From Roseicyclus mahoneyensis (GTDB lineage: Bacteria > Pseudomonadota > Alphaproteobacteria > Rhodobacterales > Rhodobacteraceae): a stretch of DNA of 64,000 nucleotides. How positions within the stretch are numbered: the stretch's first letter is position 1; each line of letters begins with the position of its first letter. Of the stretch, positions 45,294 to 53,716 are shown piece after piece. A program made the translations under genes and the position numbers. Location: contig NZ_QGGW01000010.1 in assembly GCF_003148775.1 (NCBI RefSeq), positions 62,001-126,000 of the forward strand. Reading direction: 5' to 3'. The notes under the pieces were generated by a model. The model searched no databases. It saw only the letters and a program-made list of their open reading frames with translations, and was not told where the DNA came from.

Positions 45294-45331
45294 ACCGCCG
45301 CGCGCCCATGGCCCGCGGCGGTTTTCGTTTT
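45294..45331 (+). terminator. Rho-independent terminator after hmuQ
   Basis: A perfect 9-bp stem (ACCGCCGCG / CGCGGCGGT) with an 11-nt loop is followed by a T-rich tract (TTTCGTTTTT) on the plus strand. It ends the hmuTUVQ transcript and separates it from the convergent receptor gene. Confidence 0.85.
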
Positions 45332-45347
45332 TGCGCGCTCTCGCCCG

Positions 45348-47348
45348 TCAGAAGGTGAAGCTCGCCGTGATCTGCAGACTGCGCCCCGTTTGCGGCAAGC
45401 CGTTGGGATAGATCGTGTAGCTTTCGTCAAAGACGTTATCGAGGCCGATGCGGATCGTGCTGCCCGCCAGCGCGCCCCGGTCCGGCGCGAAGGTCGCGAA
45501 CAGGTCGAGCAGTTCGTAGCTTGGCCCCGGCGTGCCGCCCGCGGGCAGACGGTCTTGCTCGGCGGCCAGCGTGGCGCGCGCGCCCAGTTCCCAATCTTGC
45601 GTCGGGCGGAACCCTGCCGTGAGCGTCAGCCGGTCTTGCGGCAAGGAACCAAGCGCGAACCCGTCGCTGCCCTGCCCGCGCGCGATGCCCAGCCCCGCGC
45701 CGACGAACCAGTCGATTGCGTCGTAATCGACCTCGGCCTCGAAGCCCCAGAGCCGCGCATCGACATTGACGAAGGTCGTGGTGCCGCCCGCGATGCTGAC
45801 GGTCTGGTCGATGTAGTCGGTCACATCGGCGTAATAGGCGCTGGCCGCAAAGCTCAGCCGGTCGCCGTCGCGCCACTGGCCCGCCCGATCCAGCCGCGTG
45901 CCGATCTCGATCTGGGTCGACGCTTCGGGGCGCAGGTCGGGGCTGGGCACGAAAAAGTTGTTGGGCGGAAAGCCGAAGGGATTGCCCGGGAAATGCAGGC
46001 CGCTGTTGTAAAGCTCGGTGAGGGACGGCGCGCGAAAGGCGCGCGACAGGTTGGCATAGACCTGCCAGTCCTCGGTCGGCCGGTAGCTCAGGCCAAGCCG
46101 GGGCGACAGGAATTCATTCGTCACACTGGCCAGCGCGGGATCATCGGGGTCGCGCGCGTAGCGGTCGTAGCGCAGGCCCGCGATCAGGTCGAATTGCGGG
46201 CCAAGCGCAAAGGTGCCTTCGACGAACCCGGCGATGGTCGTCGCCTCGGCATCGGGAAAGGCCGGGCGCGGCGCGCCGTTGCGCAGGCCCTGCTGGGTGT
46301 CGCGCAAGATCTCGATCCCGTAGACCAGATCGACGGGCACGCCCAGCGACAGGCTGGAGCGGTTGGTGATCTCAAGCCCGGTGGTGTCGTAAGTCGTGTC
46401 ATCCAGACGCGGGGTATCGACACGGCTTTCGGTGATCCCCAGCCGTTCGGCATAGAACAGGACCGACAGGTCGATCAGGTCGGACCCTGCGGGCGCGTAA
46501 TCCCATGTCAGGCGAAAGCTGTCGACCTGCGCCGCGCGATCGACGACCGGGTTTCCGGTGCCCGCAAGACCGTTGGCGTTGGAGGGCACAAGACCGTCAT
46601 CGAGAAAGCGCGAGAAGCTCAGCTCGATCCGGCTGTCTTGCGACGGCTCGAAGCCCAGCTTGAGCATGCCGTTGAAGCTGTCGAGTTGGGAAAACGGCAC
46701 CGGCGCGCCGCCGCCCGTTTCGACATCGGCGCCCATCTGGCGCGTGCCCAGAAACAGGAGCGCGTCGAAAGCCCCGTAATCGGCGAACAGCGTGGTATTG
46801 GCGGTCGCCCGGTCGCCATTGCTGCTGTAGCCAAGGTTGACCCGCCCGCCCATGGTCTGGCCGGGCTGGATCAGATCGGCCACATCCACCGTCTCGACCG
46901 AGATCACGCCGCCCAGCGCGCCCGATCCGAACAGGGTCGAGCCGCCGCCGCGCACCACCTCGACCCGTCCGATCAGCGCGGGATCGACGAAAAAGCGCCC
47001 ACGATGGCCCTGGCTGTAGTTGAATCGCCCCCCATCGAAGCGCAGGACGATCTGCTGGTCCCGAAAGCCGCGGATATTGGGCTCTTGCGCCATGCCGCGT
47101 GGGCCACCGTCGATCGTCAGGCCGGGGATGTCGCCGATCAGCGCCTCGAAATCAGCGGCCTGCCGGTCAGCCAGTGCTGAGCTGTCCACGACGGTCGCCG
47201 AAACCGGCGCGTCGAGCAACGCGCGATCATCGCGGAAGGCCGAGCCGAGCAAGATCGGATCGAGGGTGAAGCCAAGTTCCTGCGCCTGCGCGCCGTGGCC
47301 CGCGACCGCCACCAGTGCCGTAGTCAAAAGATGAGTGATGCGACGCAT
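45348..47348 (-). CDS. hmuR: TonB-dependent haem/haemoprotein receptor
   Basis: A 666-residue outer-membrane receptor. A signal peptide (MRRITHLLTTALVAVAG to QAQ) and a plug domain come first (PGLTIDGGPRGMAQEPNIRGFRDQQIVLRFDGGRFN, VEVVRGGGSTLFGSGALGGVI), then a beta-barrel ending in F. The haem-receptor FRAP motif (SRAFRAPSLTELY) and a variant of NPDL (SPDLRPEAS) are present. The ATG at 47348 follows GGAGGG; a farther upstream frame start would run through the iron box. It is separated from tonB by a 135-bp gap with its own Iron-Rhodo-box. Confidence 0.9.
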   Translation of the reverse strand: MRRITHLLTTALVAVAGHGAQAQELGFTLDPILLGSAFRDDRALLDAPVSATVVDSSALADRQAADFEALIGDIPGLTIDGGPRGMAQEPNIRGFRDQQIVLRFDGGRFNYSQGHRGRFFVDPALIGRVEVVRGGGSTLFGSGALGGVISVETVDVADLIQPGQTMGGRVNLGYSSNGDRATANTTLFADYGAFDALLFLGTRQMGADVETGGGAPVPFSQLDSFNGMLKLGFEPSQDSRIELSFSRFLDDGLVPSNANGLAGTGNPVVDRAAQVDSFRLTWDYAPAGSDLIDLSVLFYAERLGITESRVDTPRLDDTTYDTTGLEITNRSSLSLGVPVDLVYGIEILRDTQQGLRNGAPRPAFPDAEATTIAGFVEGTFALGPQFDLIAGLRYDRYARDPDDPALASVTNEFLSPRLGLSYRPTEDWQVYANLSRAFRAPSLTELYNSGLHFPGNPFGFPPNNFFVPSPDLRPEASTQIEIGTRLDRAGQWRDGDRLSFAASAYYADVTDYIDQTVSIAGGTTTFVNVDARLWGFEAEVDYDAIDWFVGAGLGIARGQGSDGFALGSLPQDRLTLTAGFRPTQDWELGARATLAAEQDRLPAGGTPGPSYELLDLFATFAPDRGALAGSTIRIGLDNVFDESYTIYPNGLPQTGRSLQITASFTF

Positions 47349-47433
47349 GCCGCCCTCCGTGTGCTGTCTGCGTGAAATGATGCAGGCCTGCCGTCGGCGG
47401 TGGGTCGCGCGTGTCCGGGATGGGTTAAAAAAT

Positions 47434-47450
47434 CCGACAAAATTTGTCAA
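47434..47450. promoter_or_regulatory. Iron-Rhodo-box-like palindrome upstream of the haem receptor
   Basis: CCGACAAAATTTGTCAA, or TTGACAAATTTTGTCGG on the coding strand, lies 86 bp before the receptor start and 34 bp after the tonB stop. It implies an iron-regulated promoter for the receptor independent of the tonB operon. Confidence 0.75.
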
Positions 47451-47483
47451 GATTGAGTTGCGGTCTCAGGAAGCCTCGAAGCG

Positions 47484-48440
47484 TCAGCGACCGCGCACGG
47501 TGACATTGTAGCTCCGCTGCGCCCCTTCCGGCGGGGCCGGAAAGGGGGCGCCGCGCTGGACATGAGCGATGGCGAGGCGGTCGAACTCGGGCTGGCCCGA
47601 GGATTGCGCGACCGACACGGCGGCCAGACCGCCATCGGGGGCGATGGTGAAGGCGATGATCGCGGCCCCGTCAAAGCGCGCATCGGGCCGGTTGAGGCGG
47701 GCGAGATGGCGGTTGACGTGTTGCGGGTATTCGGCGGCGGCCCGCCCGTCGCTGGCCGCCTGCCCGCCTGCCCCGGCTTGCGTGCGGGGGGCGTTGCCTT
47801 GGGGCGCGCCCCCGGTGTCACCCGCGCGCCGCGTCTCGGCCGCCTCGCCCTGCGGGGCCGGCGACGTCTGTCGCGGCGGGGTGGACGTGGGCGGCTGTGG
47901 CGCGGGCCGGTCCGCGCGCGGTTGTGGGCGCGGCGTATCCACTGTCGGGGTCTGCGTGACAGGGGCATCGCGGGCGAGGACGGTCTCGGTCGGCGCTGCG
48001 GCGGTGGCTTGCGTAGAGAGCGTCGGGGCGGCTGGAATGATCGGCACAATGGCCTGCACTGCAGGCGTGGATGGGGGTGTCGCTGTGGGCGTCGATGAGC
48101 GCGTCGGCGCAGTGACCGCCGTCTCAGCAGGCTGGGGTGTGGGAAGGACAACCGCAGCAGCCGAAGCTGCGGCTGCCACAGCCTGAAGGGTCTCGCGACT
48201 GGGGGTCGGCGCAACCTCGGCCGTCACCGGGACGACCGGATCGGTACGCACAGGGTCGGTGGTGCCCGTGACCCTGTCCGCCACGGCATCCTCGAACCCG
48301 TTGCCGATCATCGCCAGTTGCGGCGGCCCACCGGCCAGCGTCGGGGGCGGCGCGGGGGCCAGCGCGATCAACCCGCCCGCATGCAGCCCCACCGAGACTA
48401 CCAGAGCAACACCGGCGCCCGCCCTGCCCGACCGGGTCAC
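47484..48440 (-). CDS. tonB: TonB energy-transducing protein
   Basis: A 318-residue protein with one N-terminal membrane helix (AGVALVVSVGLHAGGLIAL), a long Pro/Thr/Ala-rich periplasmic linker (about 50-225) and a TonB C-terminal domain (EYPQHVNRHLARLNRPDARFDGAAIIAFTIAPDGGLAAVSVAQSSG). The GTG start at 48440 overlaps the stop of the preceding exbD gene (GTGA). It transmits proton-motive force from ExbBD to the haem receptor. Confidence 0.9.
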   Translation of the reverse strand: MTRSGRAGAGVALVVSVGLHAGGLIALAPAPPPTLAGGPPQLAMIGNGFEDAVADRVTGTTDPVRTDPVVPVTAEVAPTPSRETLQAVAAAASAAAVVLPTPQPAETAVTAPTRSSTPTATPPSTPAVQAIVPIIPAAPTLSTQATAAAPTETVLARDAPVTQTPTVDTPRPQPRADRPAPQPPTSTPPRQTSPAPQGEAAETRRAGDTGGAPQGNAPRTQAGAGGQAASDGRAAAEYPQHVNRHLARLNRPDARFDGAAIIAFTIAPDGGLAAVSVAQSSGQPEFDRLAIAHVQRGAPFPAPPEGAQRSYNVTVRGR

Positions 48441-48832
48441 TGCAGGCCCCTTTCGGTGACGATCCAGATCTCCGCCGCGCCTGCACGACGCAGATCGGTG
48501 GCGATGTCCAGCAGCTGCGCGGCGGGCAGGTCGCGGTCGGGCACCAGCCGCAGCCCCGTGTCCTCGCGCGTCTCGGTCAGCCGGGCCGCCAGATAGCCGC
48601 CCGAGGTGATCTCGGCCCCGCGATAGATCATGGTGCCATCGGCAAGAATGACGGCGGCATCGGGTGGCGCGCGCCCGTCCAGCCGGTCAGCCTGCACCAA
48701 CGCCACACCACGGTCGAGCGGGGGGGCGACGGCTGCAGCGACAAGGAAAAACACCAGCATCAGGAACACGATATTGATGAGCGCGATCATCGGGTCGGGT
48801 CTGCGGCGCGGGGGGATCGGGGCAAGCGCCAT
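48437..48832 (-). CDS. ExbD/TolR-family protein (second copy)
   Basis: A 131-residue ExbD-type protein with a basic N-terminus (IPPRRRPDP), one membrane helix (MIALINIVFLMLVFFLVAAAV) and a periplasmic domain. The conserved helix aspartate of ExbD/TolR is replaced by asparagine here (MIALIN rather than LID). The first copy (48837) keeps it as LTPLIDIIFLLLLFF. The pair may form a heteromeric stator with one proton-active and one inactive subunit. Confidence 0.87.
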   Translation of the reverse strand: MALAPIPPRRRPDPMIALINIVFLMLVFFLVAAAVAPPLDRGVALVQADRLDGRAPPDAAVILADGTMIYRGAEITSGGYLAARLTETREDTGLRLVPDRDLPAAQLLDIATDLRRAGAAEIWIVTERGLQ

Positions 48833-48836
48833 CGGT

Positions 48837-49223
48837 CTAGTCCAGGACGCTTACGGTAAGACCGGGCAGGCCGCGCAGGCGGGCCAGCAGATCGACCAGC
48901 CGTTGCGATGTGACCTCGGGCGCAAGCGTGACCAGCAGCGTTTGCGCGCCCTCCGCCTCGGGCGGGGCCAGCGCCTCGATGGCGGAGGGCAAATCATCGA
49001 GCTGCACGGCCACCCCGTTCAGCATGACGTCTTGGGGGCTCAGCTGCACAAAGAACGGCGCCGCGCCCTCGGCAGCGCCGACACCAGCCTGCGACAGCGG
49101 CAGTTCGGCAAAGCGGGTGAAGGTCGAGCTGAGCATGAAGAACAGCAAGAGCAAGAAGATGATGTCGATCAGCGGCGTCAGGGCGATCGGGCGGCGACGC
49201 CAGGGGGTTGGCCTAAGGGACAT
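48837..49223 (-). CDS. exbD: ExbD/TolR-family protein (first copy)
   Basis: A 128-residue protein starting MSLRPTPWRRRPIALTPLID, with the proton-path aspartate in the membrane helix (LIDIIFLLLLFFMLS). The periplasmic domain follows (PFFVQLSPQDVMLNGVAVQL). I chose the ATG at 49223, which overlaps the exbB end by 11 bp; a start at 49340 would add 39 Arg-rich residues that overlap exbB. It works with ExbB to energise TonB. Confidence 0.9.
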   Translation of the reverse strand: MSLRPTPWRRRPIALTPLIDIIFLLLLFFMLSSTFTRFAELPLSQAGVGAAEGAAPFFVQLSPQDVMLNGVAVQLDDLPSAIEALAPPEAEGAQTLLVTLAPEVTSQRLVDLLARLRGLPGLTVSVLD

Positions 49224-49893
49224 GAGCGTACACGGTCTGCAGCGGATAGGTCGGCGAAACCGGCCCGGGTTGCGCGGCCCGCATCGGGTGGCACAGGGTT
49301 TCCAGCGCAAGGTCGATGCGAGCGCGTTCCTGCGCCGCACGGCTTTCGAAATAGCCCAGCGCCAGCGTGGTCGGCATGGCTACGGCCAGCCCCGCCGCCG
49401 TGGTCAGCAGCGCGACCCAGATGCCACCCGCAAGGATCGAGGGGTCGACCACATCGCCTGCCGCCTGCAAGGCGCGAAAGGCGTCGATCATGCCCAGCAC
49501 CGTGCCGAACAAACCCAGCAACGGCGCCACCTGCGCGATGCTGTCGAGCAGGCGAAAGCCGCGTGCGACCTCGGCCAGCCGCGCCTCGGCCATGGCGATC
49601 AGGCGCGGTTTGGCGTCCGCATCGCCCTGCAAGGCGGCGGTCAGGACCGGTGCCAGATGGTTGGGGCTTTGCGCCAGCGCCGTGGCCGCACCCCGCCTGT
49701 CGCCCGCATCGAGTGCCGCCATCGCGCGCAGGATCTGGGTGTGGCGGCCGACGCCCAGCGCGCGGAATTGCCAGAGCTTCCACAAGACGCAGGCAAGAAC
49801 GACGATGGACAGGGCCAGCAAGATCAAGAGGACCGGGCCCCCAAGATCGGCGAGCGCGCTCAGCCGGTCGGGCAAATCGCCAAGGCCCGTCAT
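49213..49893 (-). CDS. exbB: ExbB/MotA/TolQ-family proton channel protein
   Basis: A 226-residue membrane protein with three helices. TM1 is at about 19-40. The conserved cytoplasmic-to-TM2 segment is LLDSIAQVAPLLGLFGTVLGMIDAFRALQ, and TM3 is ILAGGIWVALLTTAAGLAVAMPTTLALGYF. It starts 4 bp before the end of the upstream small exported-protein gene and is followed by two exbD genes and tonB. Confidence 0.92.
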   Translation of the reverse strand: MTGLGDLPDRLSALADLGGPVLLILLALSIVVLACVLWKLWQFRALGVGRHTQILRAMAALDAGDRRGAATALAQSPNHLAPVLTAALQGDADAKPRLIAMAEARLAEVARGFRLLDSIAQVAPLLGLFGTVLGMIDAFRALQAAGDVVDPSILAGGIWVALLTTAAGLAVAMPTTLALGYFESRAAQERARIDLALETLCHPMRAAQPGPVSPTYPLQTVYAHVP

Positions 49894-50294
49894 CCGATCA
49901 CCTCCACGCTTGTGCGTGTCGACAGCTCAAGCCCCGCCGCGCAAGCCTCGCCTGGGCTGCATGTCGCCACACCATTGATCAAGACGCGGCCCAGCCCCTC
50001 GCAGGCAAGGCCCGGAATGTCGAACTGGCGCACGCGTGGCACGCCGTCGGGCAAGGCGCCGAAGTCGAACAGGGTCAGACGCTCGACCCGGCCTTCGGTG
50101 TCGATCAGCACCGTTTCGACAGACAGCGCGTCAAGATCGGTGCCGAGGGTGTTGTGGGTGAGGAAGGTCAGCCGGCACGCGCCATCCAGCGGATCGATCC
50201 GGTTCAATTCCAGCACGAGGCGCATGGGCCCATCTTGCGCGCGCGCAAGATGGGCAGGCAGCAGCAGACAGCACAGAAAAAGGACAAGACGCAT
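49890..50294 (-). CDS. Small exported protein of the tonB-exb operon, function unknown
   Basis: A 134-residue protein with a clear Sec signal (MRLVLFLCCLLLPAHLARA, cleavage before QDG). The mature part contains three cysteines (ACRLTF, LACEG, ATCSPGEACAA region) that could form disulfides. I do not recognise a family. It is the first gene of the operon, overlaps exbB by 4 bp and lies next to an Iron-Rhodo-box, so it is probably an iron-regulated periplasmic accessory of the TonB system. A 28-bp perfect palindrome lies inside its signal-peptide coding region. Confidence 0.7.
   Translation of the reverse strand: MRLVLFLCCLLLPAHLARAQDGPMRLVLELNRIDPLDGACRLTFLTHNTLGTDLDALSVETVLIDTEGRVERLTLFDFGALPDGVPRVRQFDIPGLACEGLGRVLINGVATCSPGEACAAGLELSTRTSVEVIG
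50228..50255. repeat. Perfect 28-bp palindrome in the 5' coding region of the small exported protein
   Basis: Half-arm GCCCATCTTGCGCG followed directly by its exact reverse complement. On the minus-strand mRNA it would form a very stable hairpin within codons about 14-23, overlapping the signal-peptide cleavage region. Confidence 0.8.
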
Positions 50295-50402
50295 GAGGTC
50301 ACCGGCGGGATAGAGGGGGAGGGATTTGCTGGCGCCTTGCGGGCTTGCGCTGCGGGCCGCCGGGGCCTTGGCCCGACGGCTCGCTTGATCCCGCTACAAA
50401 AG

Positions 50403-50419
50403 CCGACTAAATTTGTCAA
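50403..50419. promoter_or_regulatory. Iron-Rhodo-box-like palindrome between the exb operon and hmuS
   Basis: CCGACTAAATTTGTCAA lies 109 bp upstream of the minus-strand exb operon and 68 bp upstream of hmuS on the plus strand. It could control both directions. The half sites GACAAATTT/GTC match the boxes at 42031 and 47434. Confidence 0.75.
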
Positions 50420-50486
50420 CAACAGCGAGGCCTCTGCAAGCGCGCAGCCCCAGCCCCAAACCGGTTTCCCCGAAATGGAGCACAGC

Positions 50487-51542
50487 ATGCCACTGGCCGA
50501 CCCCTGCACCCGACCCAGCCCCGCCGATCTGCGCAAGGCCATGGCAGACGCGACCTTGCGACCGCGTGATCTGGCGCTGAGCCTTGGCGTGACCGAGGCC
50601 GATCTGCTGGCCGCGCAGGTCGGCCATGGCGCGACCCGGATCGCCGCCCATCCCGACCGGATGATGCCGACGGTCTGCCGCCTTGGCGAGGTGATGGCGC
50701 TGACCCGCAACGGGGCGGCCGTGCATGAGCGGACCGGAACCTATGGCGCGTTCCATCCCGGCGATCACGCGGCGATGATCCTCGGGCCCGAGATCGACCT
50801 GCGGATCTTTCCCGCCCATTGGGTGCATGGCTTTGCCACCCGAAACGACACAGGCACCGGCCCTTCGCGCAGCTTGCAGGTGTTCGATGCAAGCGGCACG
50901 GCGGTTCACAAGATCTATCCGCGCGCAGGCACCGATCTTGCGGCGTGGGACAGGGCGGTGGCCGATCTTGCGACCGGCGACACGGCGGATCGTCTGGTCC
51001 TTTCCCCACCCGCTCCGGTCGAAGCTGCCAAGCCCCGCCCCGACAAGGCGGCAGAACTGCGCGAGGCTTGGGCCGCAATGACCGATACGCACCAGTTCTT
51101 GCGTCTCGTCGCACGGCTCAAGATGAACCGCCTTGGCGCCTACCGGATTGCGGGCGCGCCTTTTGCCGTTCCGTTGGACCCATCCGCCCTCAATACCGCG
51201 CTGATCGCCTGCGCGGAGGCGGCCATGCCGGTGATGATCTTCGTCGGAAACTCGGGCTGTATCCAGATCCATTCCGGCCCGATCGTCACGCTCAGGGAAA
51301 TGGGGCCATGGCAAAACGTGCTGGACCCCCGGTTCAACCTGCACCTGCGGCTCGATCAGGTCCACGAGGTCTGGCTGGTCGAAAAGCCCACGCGGCGCGG
51401 CCCTGCGCATAGCCTCGAGGCATTCACGGCCGAGGGCGCGCTGATCTTGCAGCTTTTCGGCTATCGCAAGGAGGGGCAGGAACACACCGAGGCCTTCGCG
51501 CAGATGGCAGCCGGTTTGCCCCGGCTGGCGGGCGCGACCTGA
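50487..51542 (+). CDS. hmuS: Haemin-degrading factor / haem-trafficking protein
   Basis: A 351-residue cytoplasmic protein of the HemS/HmuS/PhuS family, made of two structural repeats. Repeat one has CRLGEVMALTRNGAAVHERTGTYGAF and ILGPEIDLRIFPAHWVHGFA. Repeat two has MPVMIFVGNSGCIQIHSGPIVTLREMGPWQNVLDPRFNLHLRLDQVHEVWLVEKPT, with the haem-ligand His probably in the latter. The ATG at 50487 has TGGAG at good spacing; an ATG at 50475 is also possible. It is divergent from the exb operon across an iron box. Confidence 0.9.
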   Translation: MPLADPCTRPSPADLRKAMADATLRPRDLALSLGVTEADLLAAQVGHGATRIAAHPDRMMPTVCRLGEVMALTRNGAAVHERTGTYGAFHPGDHAAMILGPEIDLRIFPAHWVHGFATRNDTGTGPSRSLQVFDASGTAVHKIYPRAGTDLAAWDRAVADLATGDTADRLVLSPPAPVEAAKPRPDKAAELREAWAAMTDTHQFLRLVARLKMNRLGAYRIAGAPFAVPLDPSALNTALIACAEAAMPVMIFVGNSGCIQIHSGPIVTLREMGPWQNVLDPRFNLHLRLDQVHEVWLVEKPTRRGPAHSLEAFTAEGALILQLFGYRKEGQEHTEAFAQMAAGLPRLAGAT

Positions 51543-51653
51543 AGGGGGCAAGCCCGGGCGCAACCCCGGACATCTTGAAGCAGGCCCGGTGCCATCTGCC
51601 GCGTTGAAATCGCGCCTTGGCGCGTCATCTCCGCCGCGAGGGCAACAGGCAGG

Positions 51654-52877
51654 ATGACGATGACCGACTGGACCGCGACCCGAGCCGAGGGCGAACGCCG
51701 GATGGCAGAGTTCACGCCGCGCATGGGGCGGCGCTATGCCAATGGGCGCAACACCGACCACGGGCCGGGGGCCCACTCGGCCGTGTCTGTGATGTCGCCC
51801 TACATCCGGCGCAGGCTGGTGCTGGAGCCCGAGGTGGTGGCGGCGGCGCTGGCCGCGCATGGCCCGGAACAGGCCGAGAAATTCGTGCAGGAGGTTATCT
51901 GGCGCGGCTATTACAAGGGCTGGCTGGAACGCCGTCCGCAGGTCTGGGACAGCTATGTTCAGGGTTTGCAAGCCGATCTGGCGGCGCTGGAACGTGACCG
52001 CCGCCTGCGCCGCGACGTGGGGCGCGCGATGGAGGGGCAGACCGGGCTGGACTGCTTCGACGCCTGGGCCGGCGAACTGGTCGAGACGGGCTATCTGCAC
52101 AATCACGCGCGAATGTGGTTCGCCTCGATCTGGATCTTCACGCTGGGCCTGCCGTGGCGGCTGGGGGCGGATTTTTTCTATCGCCATCTGCTCGACGGTG
52201 ACGCGGCCTCCAACACGCTGGGCTGGCGTTGGGTCGCGGGGCTGCACACGCGCGGAAAGCCCTACCCCGCGCGCGCCGACAATATCGCGACATTCACGGG
52301 CGGACGGTTTGCGCCCCGCCCCTCGGATCTGGCCGAGGTGACCGAAGGGCTTGAGGCGACGGAACCCGAGGGCCTGCCGCCGGTCCTGCCGCTGCGCGCC
52401 GTCACCGCGCCCGACCCTGCACGGCCGAGCGTGCTGCTCATCACAGACGAGGATTGCCGGGTCGAGGATTTCGACAGCAGCGCCCTTGACCTGCACGGGG
52501 CGGCGACGCTGGCGGCCAGCCATCTGCGATCCCCCTTGCCCGTGTCGGATCTGGTGACCCGGTTCGAGGCGGGCGCGCTGGCCGATGCTGCCGCACGGCA
52601 GGGCGGGCCGGTCGCGGTCTTGCGCGCCGATCATCCGGGGGTTTTGGCGGATTGGGCCACGAAATCGGGCGCGACCCAGATCGTGACACCCTATGTCACG
52701 CGCGGCCCGCTGTTCGACTGGCTGGACGAGGCGCAGCCCCATCTCGCCGCAAAGGGCATCGCCATGGCCGAATGGCGGCGCGACTGGGACAGCGCGATCT
52801 GGCCGCATGCCACGGCGGGGTTCTTCAAGGTCAAGCAGGCCATCCCCCGCATCCTGCACGAGACGGGGCTGAGTTGA
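51654..52877 (+). CDS. Photolyase/cryptochrome-like FAD-binding protein with inverted domain order
   Basis: A 407-residue protein. The helical FAD-binding domain of photolyases is at the N-terminus: MSPYIRRR (47-54), FVQEVIWRGYYKGW (77-90), LHNHARMWFASIW (148-160) and NTLGWRWVAGLHTRGKPYPARADNI (187-211). In ordinary photolyases this domain is C-terminal. Here a smaller alpha/beta-like segment (about 255-407, PSVLLITDEDCRVEDFD to IPRILHETGLS) comes after it. It may repair DNA, sense blue light or do neither. It is the first gene of a four-gene overlapping set ending in an AerR-like regulator. Confidence 0.75.
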   Translation: MTMTDWTATRAEGERRMAEFTPRMGRRYANGRNTDHGPGAHSAVSVMSPYIRRRLVLEPEVVAAALAAHGPEQAEKFVQEVIWRGYYKGWLERRPQVWDSYVQGLQADLAALERDRRLRRDVGRAMEGQTGLDCFDAWAGELVETGYLHNHARMWFASIWIFTLGLPWRLGADFFYRHLLDGDAASNTLGWRWVAGLHTRGKPYPARADNIATFTGGRFAPRPSDLAEVTEGLEATEPEGLPPVLPLRAVTAPDPARPSVLLITDEDCRVEDFDSSALDLHGAATLAASHLRSPLPVSDLVTRFEAGALADAAARQGGPVAVLRADHPGVLADWATKSGATQIVTPYVTRGPLFDWLDEAQPHLAAKGIAMAEWRRDWDSAIWPHATAGFFKVKQAIPRILHETGLS

Positions 52878-53716
52878 TGCTGCGTCGAGCGATCCGAGAT
52901 CCGCGAATCGCGCGGCTGCTGGCGTTGATCGCCGCCGCGCTGCGGCCGCCTCCGGGCGCGGGGCGGATCGCGCTGGCGCTGGGGTTTGGCGTGGTCTGCC
53001 ACACGGTCTTTGCGCTGGGGGTTCTGGCGATGATCGTGGCGATGTTCTTTGGCCTGAGCGAAAGCCTTGGCGCCGTGCCATGGCCGTGGGCGGCGCTGGC
53101 AAATGCGGCGCTGATCGTGCAATTCCCGCTGGCCCATTCGCTGCTGCTGACCGGCGCGGGCGGGCGGGTTCTGGCGCGGCTCATCCCCGGCCCCCATGGC
53201 GCGACGCTGGCCACCACGACCTATGCCATCATTGCATCCCTGCAACTGCTGGCCCTTTTTGCGCTCTGGACGCCGTCGGGCATCGTGTGGTGGCGGGCCG
53301 AGGGTGCAGCGCTTTGGGCCATGACGGCGCTTTACGGCGCAAGCTGGCTGATCTTGCTAAAGGCCAGCTTCGACGCCGGGGCCGAGGTGCAATCGGGCGC
53401 GCTGGGGTGGATGTCGCTGATGGCGCGCATCCGGCCGGTGTTTCCCGACATGCCGACCGAGGGGCTGTTTCGCGTGATCCGCCAGCCGATCTATGTGGCC
53501 TTTGCCCTGACGCTCTGGACGGTGCCGGTCTGGACACCCGACCAGCTGGTCCTTGCAGTCAGCTACACCGCCTATTGCCTCATGGCACCGCGCCTCAAGG
53601 AACGTCGCTTTGGCACGCGGTATGGCGCGCGGTTCGACAGATACCGCGATGCCGTGCCCTATGCCCTGCCGCGCCTGACCCGGCCCAAACGGAGCAAAGA
53701 CCGCCATGCGCAATGA
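52877..53716 (+). CDS. NnrU/isoprenylcysteine methyltransferase-like membrane protein
   Basis: A 279-residue protein with five to seven hydrophobic helices. The C-terminal segment LFRVIRQPIYVAFALTLWTVPVWTPDQLVLAVSYTAYCLMAPRLKERRFGTRYGARFDRYR resembles the SAM-binding end of ICMT/NnrU-like membrane methyltransferases (R-x-P-x-Y and E-R-x-x-G motifs). The ATG overlaps the stop of the photolyase gene (TGATG). Substrate unknown; a membrane isoprenoid or quinone-type acceptor is possible. Confidence 0.7.
   Translation: MLRRAIRDPRIARLLALIAAALRPPPGAGRIALALGFGVVCHTVFALGVLAMIVAMFFGLSESLGAVPWPWAALANAALIVQFPLAHSLLLTGAGGRVLARLIPGPHGATLATTTYAIIASLQLLALFALWTPSGIVWWRAEGAALWAMTALYGASWLILLKASFDAGAEVQSGALGWMSLMARIRPVFPDMPTEGLFRVIRQPIYVAFALTLWTVPVWTPDQLVLAVSYTAYCLMAPRLKERRFGTRYGARFDRYRDAVPYALPRLTRPKRSKDRHAQ

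Noticed and set aside
48630-50474. A plus-strand open frame of about 970 codons that ends in hmuS.
   Set aside because: Only the last 351 codons resemble protein; the upstream part is the reverse shadow of tonB-exb genes and crosses the iron box and hairpin.
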